A model generated the notes under the pieces. The model was not told the origin of the DNA. It ran no database searches and saw nothing but the letters and a program-made list of their open reading frames with translations. The position numbers were made by a program, and so were the translations under genes. DNA of 64,000 nt from Ardenticatenales bacterium (lineage in GTDB: Bacteria > Chloroflexota > Anaerolineae > Promineifilales > Promineifilaceae): positions 372,001 to 436,000 of the forward strand of contig JACKBL010000001.1 in the NCBI GenBank assembly GCA_020634515.1, in the 5' to 3' direction. Shown piece after piece: positions 44,332-53,402 of the stretch; positions within the stretch are counted from its first letter, which is position 1; each line of letters begins with the position of its first letter.

Positions 44332-45492
44332 ATGTTGAACTTAAAAGTAGCTGGCTTAATGTTGACAGGCGTGATGGCGCTCGGTGGGATTGGTTATGGC
44401 GTATCCCAAACGCCCGCCGTCGCCGCCGCGATTGAGACCCCCGCCGGCACGATTACGCAAACCCTCGTTCACTTCGGGGGCTTGAATTTCGGTTCCGAAC
44501 GGCCTGGTTTTCTCGATCAAGAAACGATGGATAAGGCAATTGCGGACGCGCTGGGCATGACCGTGGAAGAACTGCAAGCCGCCCGTGACGAAGGCCAAAC
44601 GCTGACGCAAATCGCCGCCGCGCAGGGCGTGGACATGGCGGACGTAGAAGCGGCCATTCAGGCGGCGAAGGAAGCAGCCGTGGCCGAGGCGGTTGCCAAT
44701 GGCGACATCACGCAGGAGCAGGCGGACCGCATCCTCTCCGCGCCAGAGCGCTTCGGTGGCCCTGGTTTTGATGCCCCATTTGGTTTTGGTGGCCCTCGCG
44801 GTGGGCATGGTCAATTCCTGACGCCGGAGCAGACGGAAGTGGCTGTGGCGGATGCGCTGGGCATGACGGTGGAAGAACTGCAAGCGGCGCGTGATGAAGG
44901 TCAGACGCTTGCGGAAATCGCCGCCGCGCAGGACGTGGACATGGCGGACGTGCAGGCGGCGGTGCAGGCGGCGAAGGAAGCGGCTGTGGCCGAGGCGGTC
45001 GCCAATGGTGACATCACGCAGGAGCAGGCAGACCGCATCCTCAGCGAGGGCGTAGGCTGCAAGGGTGACATGGGTGATGGTTTGGGCGCGGTGCTGCCAC
45101 AGATTTTCGACCGTGAAGCGGAGCAGGCGGCTATTGCGGATGCGCTGGGTTTGACGGTGGAGGCGTTGCAGGCGGCGAAGGATGCCGGCACAACCATCAC
45201 GGACCTGGCAGCGGAGCAAAGCGTAGACTTGGCGGACATCCAGGCAGCGGTGGAAGCTGCGCGGACTGAAGCGGTGCAGGCGGCGGTAGATGCCGGCACA
45301 ATCACCCAAGAACAGGCCGATGCCATCCTCAGTCACCCGGCCGGCCTCGGTGGTCCTGGCTTCGGCGGCGGACGTGGACACCATGGCGGGATGCGCGGGG
45401 GAATGCCCGGCTTCCGCTTCGGACCCGGCAGTCAGGACAACGGCACCGACACCGGCAACACCATTTTCACCTTCCCCACCCAGAACGGCTAA
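44332..45492 (+). CDS. Secreted protein with three DUF2680-like helical repeats
   Basis: The start at 44332 follows CGGAGG. A signal peptide (about 1-33, ending AVAAA) is followed by three repeats of about 75 residues. Each has the pattern IADALGMTVEELQAARDEG, then a TxxxIAAAQxVDMADV segment, AAKEAAVAEAVANG and DITQEQADRIL. Glycine/phenylalanine-rich linkers separate them (GGPGFDAPFGFGGPRGG), and a Gly/His-rich tail follows. The first two repeats are nearly identical and look recently duplicated. Function is unknown; the form suggests a secreted or wall-associated protein. Confidence 0.82.
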   Translation: MLNLKVAGLMLTGVMALGGIGYGVSQTPAVAAAIETPAGTITQTLVHFGGLNFGSERPGFLDQETMDKAIADALGMTVEELQAARDEGQTLTQIAAAQGVDMADVEAAIQAAKEAAVAEAVANGDITQEQADRILSAPERFGGPGFDAPFGFGGPRGGHGQFLTPEQTEVAVADALGMTVEELQAARDEGQTLAEIAAAQDVDMADVQAAVQAAKEAAVAEAVANGDITQEQADRILSEGVGCKGDMGDGLGAVLPQIFDREAEQAAIADALGLTVEALQAAKDAGTTITDLAAEQSVDLADIQAAVEAARTEAVQAAVDAGTITQEQADAILSHPAGLGGPGFGGGRGHHGGMRGGMPGFRFGPGSQDNGTDTGNTIFTFPTQNG

Positions 45493-45518
45493 ATCCCTTC
45501 CCTGGCGACTTCAAGCCC

Positions 45519-45555
45519 AAAAAGGGGTGTGGCAAAACGCCACACCCCTTTTTTT
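45519..45555. terminator. Bidirectional intrinsic terminator
   Basis: A perfect 15-bp stem AAAAAGGGGTGTGGC/GCCACACCCCTTTTT with loop AAAAC has a T run on both strands. It lies between the convergent repeat-protein and epimerase genes. Confidence 0.88.
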
Positions 45556-45570
45556 GCGCGCCGCGCCGCG

Positions 45571-46521
45571 TCAGGCGGCGTGGTGCGTTTTGTACCAGGA
45601 CAATGTCTGCGCCAGGGCCGCATCGTGCGGTGTGGCGTGGTCCCCAAATGCGCGCGCAAACTTGCCGTGGTCCACCACAAATGGGTGTTCAAACTCATAC
45701 ATCATCTCGACTGATTCGCGCGCGGCCATGACGAACAATCCGCCGATACGCATCATCAGTTTGCTCATGCCGCTCATTTGCGGCGTGTGCCCCACCTGCT
45801 GGAAAGCCATGGTCAGCAGCGCCCGCGTGGTCAACGGGGGCGGATTGGGGACGTGCCACGCCTGACCCAGCGCTTCCTCGCGCTCCCCCAAAACAACCAG
45901 CGCCTTGCCGAAGTCGTCAATGTAGGTGTAGGTGTGGAGCAGGTCCAGATTGCCCACGGCGCTGGCCTTTTTGCCCTGCAATATGGGTACGAAGACGCGA
46001 TCCCCCAGGGCGGAATTAAGCACGCCGGGACCATAGAAATCGGAGCCGCGGGCGCTGGCGGCGCGAACGTGGCCGCGTTGGTGCGCTTCCAGGAGCTGCT
46101 CCGCCATGCGCGCGCGCACCTGGCCTTTGCGTGTGTGGGCGCGGAAGGGCAGGTCTTCGGTGATGGGGCCGTCCACCAGGCCGTACATGTACAGGTTTTC
46201 GGCGACGATGAGACGGGCATCGTTGGCGGCGGCTGCTTCCAGGATGCTGGTTTGTAGCGGCGGGAACTTTTCCGGCCACTGGTGGTAGGCGGGTTGGGCG
46301 CACTGGTAAACGACGGCGGCGCCTTGGGTGACGGCCCGTGCCTGTTCCTGGTTGTAGGCATCGGCGGCGGTGAGTTCGATTTGTGCCGGCATTTCCGCCC
46401 CCCTCCTTCCGCTCCGATTCACCATCCGCACCCGCTTGCCCCGCCGATGCAGCTCCCGCATCACCGCCAACCCCAGCGGTCCCGTGCCAAAAATAACGTG
46501 TAACGCCTCATTGTTGCTCAT
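45571..46521 (-). CDS. NAD-dependent epimerase/dehydratase family protein
   Basis: The 316-residue protein has a Rossmann start VIFGTGPLGLAVMRELHRRG with an NADP-type basic patch (RMVNRSGRRG), the VYQCAQPAYHQWPEKF segment and a catalytic-region ENLYMYG. This is an atypical SDR in which the usual YxxxK is not obvious. Such proteins are often annotated as NAD-dependent epimerases acting on unknown substrates. It stands alone. Confidence 0.82.
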   Translation of the reverse strand: MSNNEALHVIFGTGPLGLAVMRELHRRGKRVRMVNRSGRRGAEMPAQIELTAADAYNQEQARAVTQGAAVVYQCAQPAYHQWPEKFPPLQTSILEAAAANDARLIVAENLYMYGLVDGPITEDLPFRAHTRKGQVRARMAEQLLEAHQRGHVRAASARGSDFYGPGVLNSALGDRVFVPILQGKKASAVGNLDLLHTYTYIDDFGKALVVLGEREEALGQAWHVPNPPPLTTRALLTMAFQQVGHTPQMSGMSKLMMRIGGLFVMAARESVEMMYEFEHPFVVDHGKFARAFGDHATPHDAALAQTLSWYKTHHAA

Positions 46522-46914
46522 TCTTTACACTCGCAGTCTGGTGGCGCGACGTACATCGCGCCTGATTTATTAACAACACGCAGGCATGAAGCTATACCCT
46601 GACACGGTGTCAGAGTCAAGAGGAAAAATGTAATTTGGGCGAATAGGGGCAACTTTGCCCGCCCCCCGTCCCGGAAGCTATTTTCATGCGAAGGAGTGAC
46701 GATGAAAAAAAGTAGTAACTATTCACGTCTCCGAGAGATTGGACCAATTTTCTCTGGTGACAATGGTCATTGAGCGCGTGACATCGGTCCAATCTCCCGA
46801 GAGCGTTGGTAGTTGCGTTTTTAGACGGTCATGAAGGGCACATCCGTCAATTTCAACCTTCTTGACGGATGCGCCCTTGTTCGCCGCAAAAGCCGGGAAC
46901 CGTGCCGGGCGATT
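46522..46914. other. Intergenic stretch with repeat B5 and an inverted repeat
   Basis: A family B palindrome (46712-46817) is followed by a 17-bp inverted repeat with one mismatch (46834-46877; AAGGGC.CATCCGTCAA). The latter may end transcription of the alpha-2-macroglobulin gene. No gene is seen. Confidence 0.55.
46712..46817. repeat. Intergenic repeat family B, copy 5
   Basis: GTAACTA...CGAGAGATTGGACCAATTT, then GACAATGGTCATTGAGCGCG, then CGGTCCAATCTCCCGAGAGCG. It has the same order of modules as copy 1. Confidence 0.78.
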
Positions 46915-49900
46915 CTAGCGCGGCGTGACCACGAACAGCGAACCCGCGCCGCGACCGGATACTTCCGGGAAGTAGAACTCCTGCGCCGTCGGCGGGATCA
47001 CGCGGTATTCTCCCGGCGTCGCCGCCCGCACCAGGTACACGTACTCATACGTGCCCCGTGGCAGGTAGCTGGCCGACAACACCACCTTCTCGTCTCGCAA
47101 CTCGACATGGTCGAAGTACCACCAGCCCCAACCGGACGATTGCAGCGTGCGCCAATCGAAGGCGGTCGCATCGTACAATTCCGGCTGATCGACTTGCTGG
47201 CTGGTCTTCAACGATGTGTCTATCGCTTCCACGCCTGCCGGCAGCGGATCCTCAATCAACACATAGTGCAAATCATTGGGGGCCACAATCGTCAGCCGCA
47301 CCAGGAACGTCTCGCCCTGCGCCATCTGCGTCACCGGCGTTTCCCGATCGGCGGGATCGAAGTATTCGCGGGAGACGATGATGCCCTGGTCCAGCGGCAA
47401 AACCTGCTCCACCGGCAGCGATAGTTTCATGTGCGCCGTGTAGTACAGATTCCCCGCTCCCTCGTCGCGGGCAATTGCCAGCCGGTTCAACTCATCCTGG
47501 AACAACTGCGACACATCCACTTGCAGCTTCAGCGTCTCCCGCAGCGTCGCCGCCGTCGCCGCGCCGCTGCCCAGTAACTTCCCATTCAAAGCCACCTCGT
47601 AGCGGAAATCCGCTTGCAGTTCGCCGGAAGCGACCATCCAATCGGTGAGCGCCATCAGCGTCCACGCCGTTTCCTGCGTGCTGCTCCAGCGACCATCCAC
47701 GCGATGCGCCATTAACCAGCGCACGGCGTTCGCCGTCAACGGGTTGGTGGGGTCCAATTTCGCCATGGTGTCCAGCACAATCGCCGTCGTGCGTGTGTCC
47801 GAGTTCCAATTCCAGTAATCCCGCTCCTCTTCCTGCCAGTTCGCGCCCGTGGCGGAGAGGATCGCCGCGCTGATAAAGTCCGAGCGCAGCGTCTCCAGGC
47901 GGGGGTCGCCCGCGTCGCGTAGAGCAATCGCCTGCGCCAGATAAGCGCGTGCATACAGGTCCAGCGTCTCCCGCCGCTCATAAAGCTGGTCAATCTCGCC
48001 ACGAAATTCGTCCGCGCGCGCCAGCACGTATACCAGGAATGCCTGGCGATTGTATTTGAAGCGCCCGCTGAGGATGTCCACACTCACCATGTGGTTCTTC
48101 AAGTAGCTGACGCCGCGATTCAGTACGGCGGGGGTGACCGTGTAGCCGCTGGTTTGGGCTTCAATCAGGGCCAGGACCACGTAGGCGGAAACGAGCGTGT
48201 TGCTATTGGAGCCATCCCACCAGGGCCAGCCGCCATCAGACAACTGCCGCGCATACAATCGCTGCAAGCCGATGCTTACTTGCGCGTCCAGGTTGGCCTG
48301 CAAGTTGGGGTCGCTGATGTTGGCCGCCTGCAAGGCGCGATTCGTGAGGACATTGGGCAGGAAGCGGGAGACGACCTGCTCCGTGCATTCATACGGATAA
48401 TGCTCCAGGTAGGTGAGTCCGTCCGTCATGGCGGCGGCCAGGGAGGGCGCGACCTCTACCGTTACCTGCCCTTCCGTCACGGTGAAGTCGGGGAAGATGG
48501 GCAGCGCCAGCGATTCTACGGCCACGCCGCTTTCCAGCAATTGGCCCGACGTGCCCACCGTTTCCGCCACTTCGTACTTGTAGACGGGAATACCCTGCCC
48601 GTCCAGCGTGCCCAGCGTGGGGCGGGTAGCGTCGGCCAGGTCGCCGGCGCGGGCGGTGAAGACCAGGTCTACGCGCGCCACGTCGTTGACGACCACGTTC
48701 CAGGTGACGTAGCTTTGCTGGTGGGCGGGAATCGTCACGTTTTGCGTGGCGCTGCTGTTTAGCGTCACGCCCTCGGCGTCCAGGGTGACGGCGGCATCGA
48801 GAGCGGCGTCGGTGTTGTTGTGGACCACGGCCCCCAGTTGGGCGCTATCGCCGCGGATGAAGAAGCGGGGCGTCGTCGGGTCCACCAGCAGCGGGCGCGT
48901 GGTGACGATGTCCGCGGTCGTCTCGCCCACGAGGGTCTCTTTGGTGATGGCGCGGGCGTCCATGCGCCAGGTGGTGAGGTTGTCGGGCAGGGTGATGGAG
49001 ACGGTGGCTTCACCGTCTGGTCCGGTCTGCAACTGTCCTTGCCAGTAGGCGGTGTCGGGGAAGTTCTGGCGAATGGTGAGGACGCCAAAGCCGTCGCCGC
49101 CGCCACCGCCGCCCTTGATCTGGCTTTCTAGCTCCTGATTGAAGGCATCTACGATGCGCGTGAGCAGGAGGGCCGTGTTCACGCTGAGCCAACGGGTGGA
49201 GTAGAAGTAGTCGAGGATGGGGGGATCGGTACGGTCCGCCAGGGAGAGGGCGGCCAGGTCGGCCAGCGCCAGCGATACTTCCGCGTCTACGGGTTGCCCC
49301 TGGTAGTCGGTGACGCGCACGGTGAAGTTAACGGTGTCGCCCGGCCCCAGCGTGTCCTGGTCGGGTGTGACTTCGACGTGCAAATCCTGTTCCTCGCGGT
49401 CTACGGTGAACTGGGTCATGCTCACTTTGAAGTCCGGGGCGGGGTTGGTGTCGTCCACGCCTTTGATGACGACGACGGTGACGAAGACGTTGGGGGCCAT
49501 GTCGCCGGTGATGGGGAGGCGGTAGATGGTGCTGTTGCCGGTGAGGCGGAGGACTTCGTGCCGCTTGATGTGCCCGCGTTCGACGGTGACGAGGGCGCTG
49601 GCTTCGCCCTGGAAGGGGGAGGCGATGAGGATTTCGGCGGTGTCGCCGGGGAGGTAGCTGTTCGCGTCGGTGATCAGGTCGAAGCTGTGGTCGTTTACGC
49701 GCCGCCAGGAAACGTATTCGTCGCCGGCGACCCAGGCATAGGTGGAGGCGATGGCCGGGTTGCCCTGGCTGTCGCGGGCGGTGACGGTGGCGCGGTAGAC
49801 GCCGCCTTTTTCGGGGATGAAGGTGGCCTGGGCGCGCCCGTCGGCGTCGGCGATGAGGTCGGGGAAACTGGCGGCGGGGATGTCTTCGACGCTGGTGCGC

Positions 49901-52900
49901 CAGATGGTGTCGCCTTGTTCGTTTTCTTCCTGGACGCTGTACCAGCGGCGTTCGACGATGTCGATGGCGAGGGTTTGGCCGGGGACGGCCACGCCGTCCC
50001 AATCGACGGCGATGGCTGCGAAGGTCATTTCTTTGCCTGCTTCGCCGACGGTGCTGGTGGCGCGGATGCCGGCATACACCAATCCCCCATGTACCACAAC
50101 AGACGTACGCCCGCTGACGGCATTGCCGGCAATATCCTCCACCGTCGCCTCAATCGTAAACGAGCGGCTTCCCTGCTCATCCCCCAATGCCGCCGGGATT
50201 TGCGCCACGAAGCGACCCGTGCTATCCGTCTGCCCCGTACCGCTGGCGATCACCTCCTGTGGCCGGTAATAATAGTCGTAGAAATACCCCGTGTCCCGTT
50301 CATCATTCACAAAACTGAAGCGGCTCAGGTTCCCGCCGGGCTGGAAGACGTAATCCGACGACAGCACCGCCCAACTGACGTTCCCATCGACCACGCTGCC
50401 GCCGGAGAAGAACTGCGCGTCTACCGTGACGCCGATGTTCGACCCCGCCAGCACCTCCGGCGCGTCGCTGCTCACCAGCACCTGGAACGTTGGCTTACGG
50501 TACTCGGCCACATTGAAGTAACCGCCACCAATGTACCGGTCCCCCGCCGTGACATTGATGCCATAACCGCCCAGCACCGCCTCCTTGTCCAGCGTGAATC
50601 GGCCGGCAAAACTGCCAAAGGCGGACAACGGCATGTCCTCGTCAAAGACATTGCCATTATAGTTGCTGATGTTCACGTGGACCGTTTCATACGGCGGCAG
50701 GCTGTAGTCCAGATCGTCATTCAGGCGCACCACGCCCTTGAATGACACCACCTGGTCCGGGCGGTAGAGCGGGCGATCCGTATAGACATAGGCCGTTGGT
50801 TCGTTGGGACGCAGGTAATAATCCGTGTAGATGCCGAAATCATACGGGTTGACCCCTTCCCACCAGTTGCTGATCGCCACGCCAAATACATTCGCGGTGT
50901 CCGTGAAGGCATAATACCAGTCGCCGTAGTCGGTACTCAAGTCGAGATCGTCCCGATAAGCCAGCCCGGAGGCGTCTGTTTCGGCACGGAAGACCTGCTT
51001 GAAGTTGCGATCATAGAGAACGACGGGGACATTGGGCAGGGGTTGCCCGCTGTTCAGGTCCGTGACCCAGACCATCGCTTCCGTGGCCGTTGTTTTCAGC
51101 GTGAGGTTGGCCGTGCCCATAATGACGGTCTGTGTTTGTAGATGGGCCAGATCATGGCGCACCTGCGGCGAATCCAGGGTGAGGAAATAAAGACCCGGTG
51201 GCAGCGGCGCGCCATCAGCGGTCGTCATGTCAAAACGTTGATAGCCCCGTTCGTTCAGATCGGCGGAGATGGACTGCGACCGTTGCCAGACGATGGCGTC
51301 CGCCGTCGGCGTGAAGTTAAGGCTGATGATGCTGCCGCTGGTCAGGTTGCCAAACTGGGAGGGCGTGATGCGATAGAGGGCGACGTCCACCTGGCTGACG
51401 TTGCGGAAAGTGACCCAGGCGGCGGTGGAGCCACCTGGACGATAGAGGGCCAGATTATCTGGGAAACCAAAGTTGGCCGAAGGGTCGTAGGCCGCCGTGG
51501 TAAAGGTGAAGGTTTGCTCCGTGGTGATTTCATTGCCATAGGGGTCGCGCATTCCGGGCAGCACGCGCATGGTGTAGGTGGTGGAGGGGGCCAGACCATA
51601 GAACCGCAAACTGTTATCCCAGCGGTCGTACTGCCCGTTGGGATCTCCGGCAATTTCCGGGGTGAAGATGACCTTGCCCGCCAGGCTCTTGCGCTCCATG
51701 GGGGCGGCAAAGGTGAGCGCGGCGATACTGGAGAATTGCCGCTGCGTTTGTCCATCGCGCGGGTCCGTGGAGTGAATGGCTGGGGCGGGGACCGTGGTGG
51801 CGCGCCAGGTAAATCCCGCGCGCAGTCGCCCGCCATAGGAGGAGAGGGCAGTATCGCTGAGGGTGAGGGTGTAGCGGGTATCCAGCGCCAGTAGTTGGGT
51901 GGGAGTGAAGGTGACGGTGGTGAAGGCATCGTCCCAATCGAAGACGAAGGGCGTAGATGTGCCCGCGCTGTCCGCGAGATTGATGGCGGCTTCGGTGCTG
52001 GCGGGATCCATGGGTTGGGTGAAGACGATCTGGAAGTCTTGATCCAGGGGGAGGTCAACGTAGTCGTTATTGGGGCCGGTGGTCAGATGGGGGAGGGCGA
52101 AGTAGTCGTAGGTGGGGGCGGTGACGGTGAAGGTGAAGTCGTAGTCGGCGGGAAGTTGTGCGCCGGTGGCGCTGATGGCGTTGATCACATCCGCCTCCAC
52201 CACCACTTCATACTGTTCACGACCAATCAACGGTCCATCAGGGCGGAAGACAAAAACGGACGTGTTCACCCACTGCCCGCTGCCTGCCATCTCCGGTGTG
52301 ATGCGCAGGGGGTTGGGCAGATTGGGTTGCTCTTCCGCGATGCGCAGCGGCACAACCGGGCGATTGAAGAGGACCGTGATCACGGAGTCAATCGCCACAT
52401 CTTGCGCATCCGGGGCCGGCGAGACCTGGCTCACGGCCAGGTCGCCAATCGTGTCGAAATCCAGCGTTAGCCCTTCCAGCAGCGTGTCCCCGGCGGTGCT
52501 TTTGGCGCGGTCGGAGAGGATGATGCGGTAGCGGACATTGGGTTTGAGCCGCTGCACGGGTTGGAAGCGCAGCACGCGCGCGCCGGGCCAACTGACTTCG
52601 CCGTCTACCAGCGTGCCGGTGTCATCGACGACGGAAAGGGCGGCAATGGTGGCGCTCTGGTCCATTGGCTGGTCGAAGTATAGTTCAAAAAAGCCGTCGA
52701 GCGAGGCTTCCGCTCCCGGCGGCGGGTTTTGGCCGATGACGGTGGGGGCGATGGCTGATTCGCCGGGCGGGATCAGGCCGGGCGTGGGGGAGACGGGGGG
52801 CGTGGTGGGGGTTGCCGGCATTACCGTTACCGTTATCGTCGGCGTGGGCGTAGGAAGTGGCTCCTCACGTTTGCGACAACCTACCACCAGAATCAATGCG

Positions 52901-52941
52901 CCAATCAACAGGAACATGACGAAAGAACGGTCGCGGGACAT
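46915..52941 (-). CDS. Bacterial alpha-2-macroglobulin lipoprotein with thioester
   Basis: The 2008-residue protein starts with a lipoprotein signal (FLLIGALILVVGC) followed by a Pro/Thr-rich linker. Ig-like and macroglobulin domains come next (repeated FDQPMDQS, FNRPV, FTQPMDP and FAAPMERK segments). The central part is YVYTDRPLYRPDQVV, as in the MG/A2M core. The thioester motif CTEQ in YPYECTEQVVSRF is near residue 1520, followed by the alpha-6/alpha-6 thioester domain and the C-terminal receptor-like domain. Bacterial forms trap foreign proteases outside the membrane. The usual neighbour pbpC is not present here. Confidence 0.93.
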   Translation of the reverse strand: MSRDRSFVMFLLIGALILVVGCRKREEPLPTPTPTITVTVMPATPTTPPVSPTPGLIPPGESAIAPTVIGQNPPPGAEASLDGFFELYFDQPMDQSATIAALSVVDDTGTLVDGEVSWPGARVLRFQPVQRLKPNVRYRIILSDRAKSTAGDTLLEGLTLDFDTIGDLAVSQVSPAPDAQDVAIDSVITVLFNRPVVPLRIAEEQPNLPNPLRITPEMAGSGQWVNTSVFVFRPDGPLIGREQYEVVVEADVINAISATGAQLPADYDFTFTVTAPTYDYFALPHLTTGPNNDYVDLPLDQDFQIVFTQPMDPASTEAAINLADSAGTSTPFVFDWDDAFTTVTFTPTQLLALDTRYTLTLSDTALSSYGGRLRAGFTWRATTVPAPAIHSTDPRDGQTQRQFSSIAALTFAAPMERKSLAGKVIFTPEIAGDPNGQYDRWDNSLRFYGLAPSTTYTMRVLPGMRDPYGNEITTEQTFTFTTAAYDPSANFGFPDNLALYRPGGSTAAWVTFRNVSQVDVALYRITPSQFGNLTSGSIISLNFTPTADAIVWQRSQSISADLNERGYQRFDMTTADGAPLPPGLYFLTLDSPQVRHDLAHLQTQTVIMGTANLTLKTTATEAMVWVTDLNSGQPLPNVPVVLYDRNFKQVFRAETDASGLAYRDDLDLSTDYGDWYYAFTDTANVFGVAISNWWEGVNPYDFGIYTDYYLRPNEPTAYVYTDRPLYRPDQVVSFKGVVRLNDDLDYSLPPYETVHVNISNYNGNVFDEDMPLSAFGSFAGRFTLDKEAVLGGYGINVTAGDRYIGGGYFNVAEYRKPTFQVLVSSDAPEVLAGSNIGVTVDAQFFSGGSVVDGNVSWAVLSSDYVFQPGGNLSRFSFVNDERDTGYFYDYYYRPQEVIASGTGQTDSTGRFVAQIPAALGDEQGSRSFTIEATVEDIAGNAVSGRTSVVVHGGLVYAGIRATSTVGEAGKEMTFAAIAVDWDGVAVPGQTLAIDIVERRWYSVQEENEQGDTIWRTSVEDIPAASFPDLIADADGRAQATFIPEKGGVYRATVTARDSQGNPAIASTYAWVAGDEYVSWRRVNDHSFDLITDANSYLPGDTAEILIASPFQGEASALVTVERGHIKRHEVLRLTGNSTIYRLPITGDMAPNVFVTVVVIKGVDDTNPAPDFKVSMTQFTVDREEQDLHVEVTPDQDTLGPGDTVNFTVRVTDYQGQPVDAEVSLALADLAALSLADRTDPPILDYFYSTRWLSVNTALLLTRIVDAFNQELESQIKGGGGGGDGFGVLTIRQNFPDTAYWQGQLQTGPDGEATVSITLPDNLTTWRMDARAITKETLVGETTADIVTTRPLLVDPTTPRFFIRGDSAQLGAVVHNNTDAALDAAVTLDAEGVTLNSSATQNVTIPAHQQSYVTWNVVVNDVARVDLVFTARAGDLADATRPTLGTLDGQGIPVYKYEVAETVGTSGQLLESGVAVESLALPIFPDFTVTEGQVTVEVAPSLAAAMTDGLTYLEHYPYECTEQVVSRFLPNVLTNRALQAANISDPNLQANLDAQVSIGLQRLYARQLSDGGWPWWDGSNSNTLVSAYVVLALIEAQTSGYTVTPAVLNRGVSYLKNHMVSVDILSGRFKYNRQAFLVYVLARADEFRGEIDQLYERRETLDLYARAYLAQAIALRDAGDPRLETLRSDFISAAILSATGANWQEEERDYWNWNSDTRTTAIVLDTMAKLDPTNPLTANAVRWLMAHRVDGRWSSTQETAWTLMALTDWMVASGELQADFRYEVALNGKLLGSGAATAATLRETLKLQVDVSQLFQDELNRLAIARDEGAGNLYYTAHMKLSLPVEQVLPLDQGIIVSREYFDPADRETPVTQMAQGETFLVRLTIVAPNDLHYVLIEDPLPAGVEAIDTSLKTSQQVDQPELYDATAFDWRTLQSSGWGWWYFDHVELRDEKVVLSASYLPRGTYEYVYLVRAATPGEYRVIPPTAQEFYFPEVSGRGAGSLFVVTPR

Positions 52942-53402
52942 AAGGTTGCTCCATTTGCAAAACGCACCGGGGAAGGTGCGTCAAGGACTCCAGGGAAATT
53001 GCTGGACATGAATACTATACACGAAAACAGGGGTTTTACTCAATGCCTTGCCTACGAGAAGAGACGCAAACGAGCCATGATCCGCGACGGTGGTTCAAGT
53101 ACAATTGAGCGCGAATCACGAAGGAGGCTTCATGCGCCGCGGCTGAGACCATCTTCCCGGAAGCTGTTACCCAGGGCCATCATCCGTGGCGAAGCTTCCG
53201 GGAAGATCATTTTCGAAGGAGGAATTTTGGCGGGTGGCGCTTCTGACCACTTTTCACTATCCACCGACCACTATTCTTACATGAGTTCCCCACGAACGGG
53301 GTTCACCACTACGAATGAAAATGATGTGCTGTCGTAGCCCGATTTTCCAAATCGGGCGGGCGATTTGGAAAATCGCCCTACATTTCCACGGGAGGTCTGA
53401 CA
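52942..53402. other. Divergent intergenic region with two perfect inverted repeats
   Basis: Between A2M and the nucleotidase lie a 15-bp perfect inverted repeat (53151-53165 with 53193-53207; ATCTTCCCGGAAGCT) and another 15-bp one (53340-53375; CGATTTTCCAAATCG with a six-base loop) about 30 bases before the next gene. No gene is convincing. Confidence 0.55.

Noticed and set aside
49294..50745. A 483-residue Gly/Asp/Val-rich frame opposite the alpha-2-macroglobulin
   Set aside because: Its biased composition is typical of antisense reading of a GC-rich gene; the A2M frame runs through unbroken.
52999..53337. A 112-residue frame between A2M and the nucleotidase
   Set aside because: It covers an inverted repeat, has no ribosome site and shows no familiar sequence.
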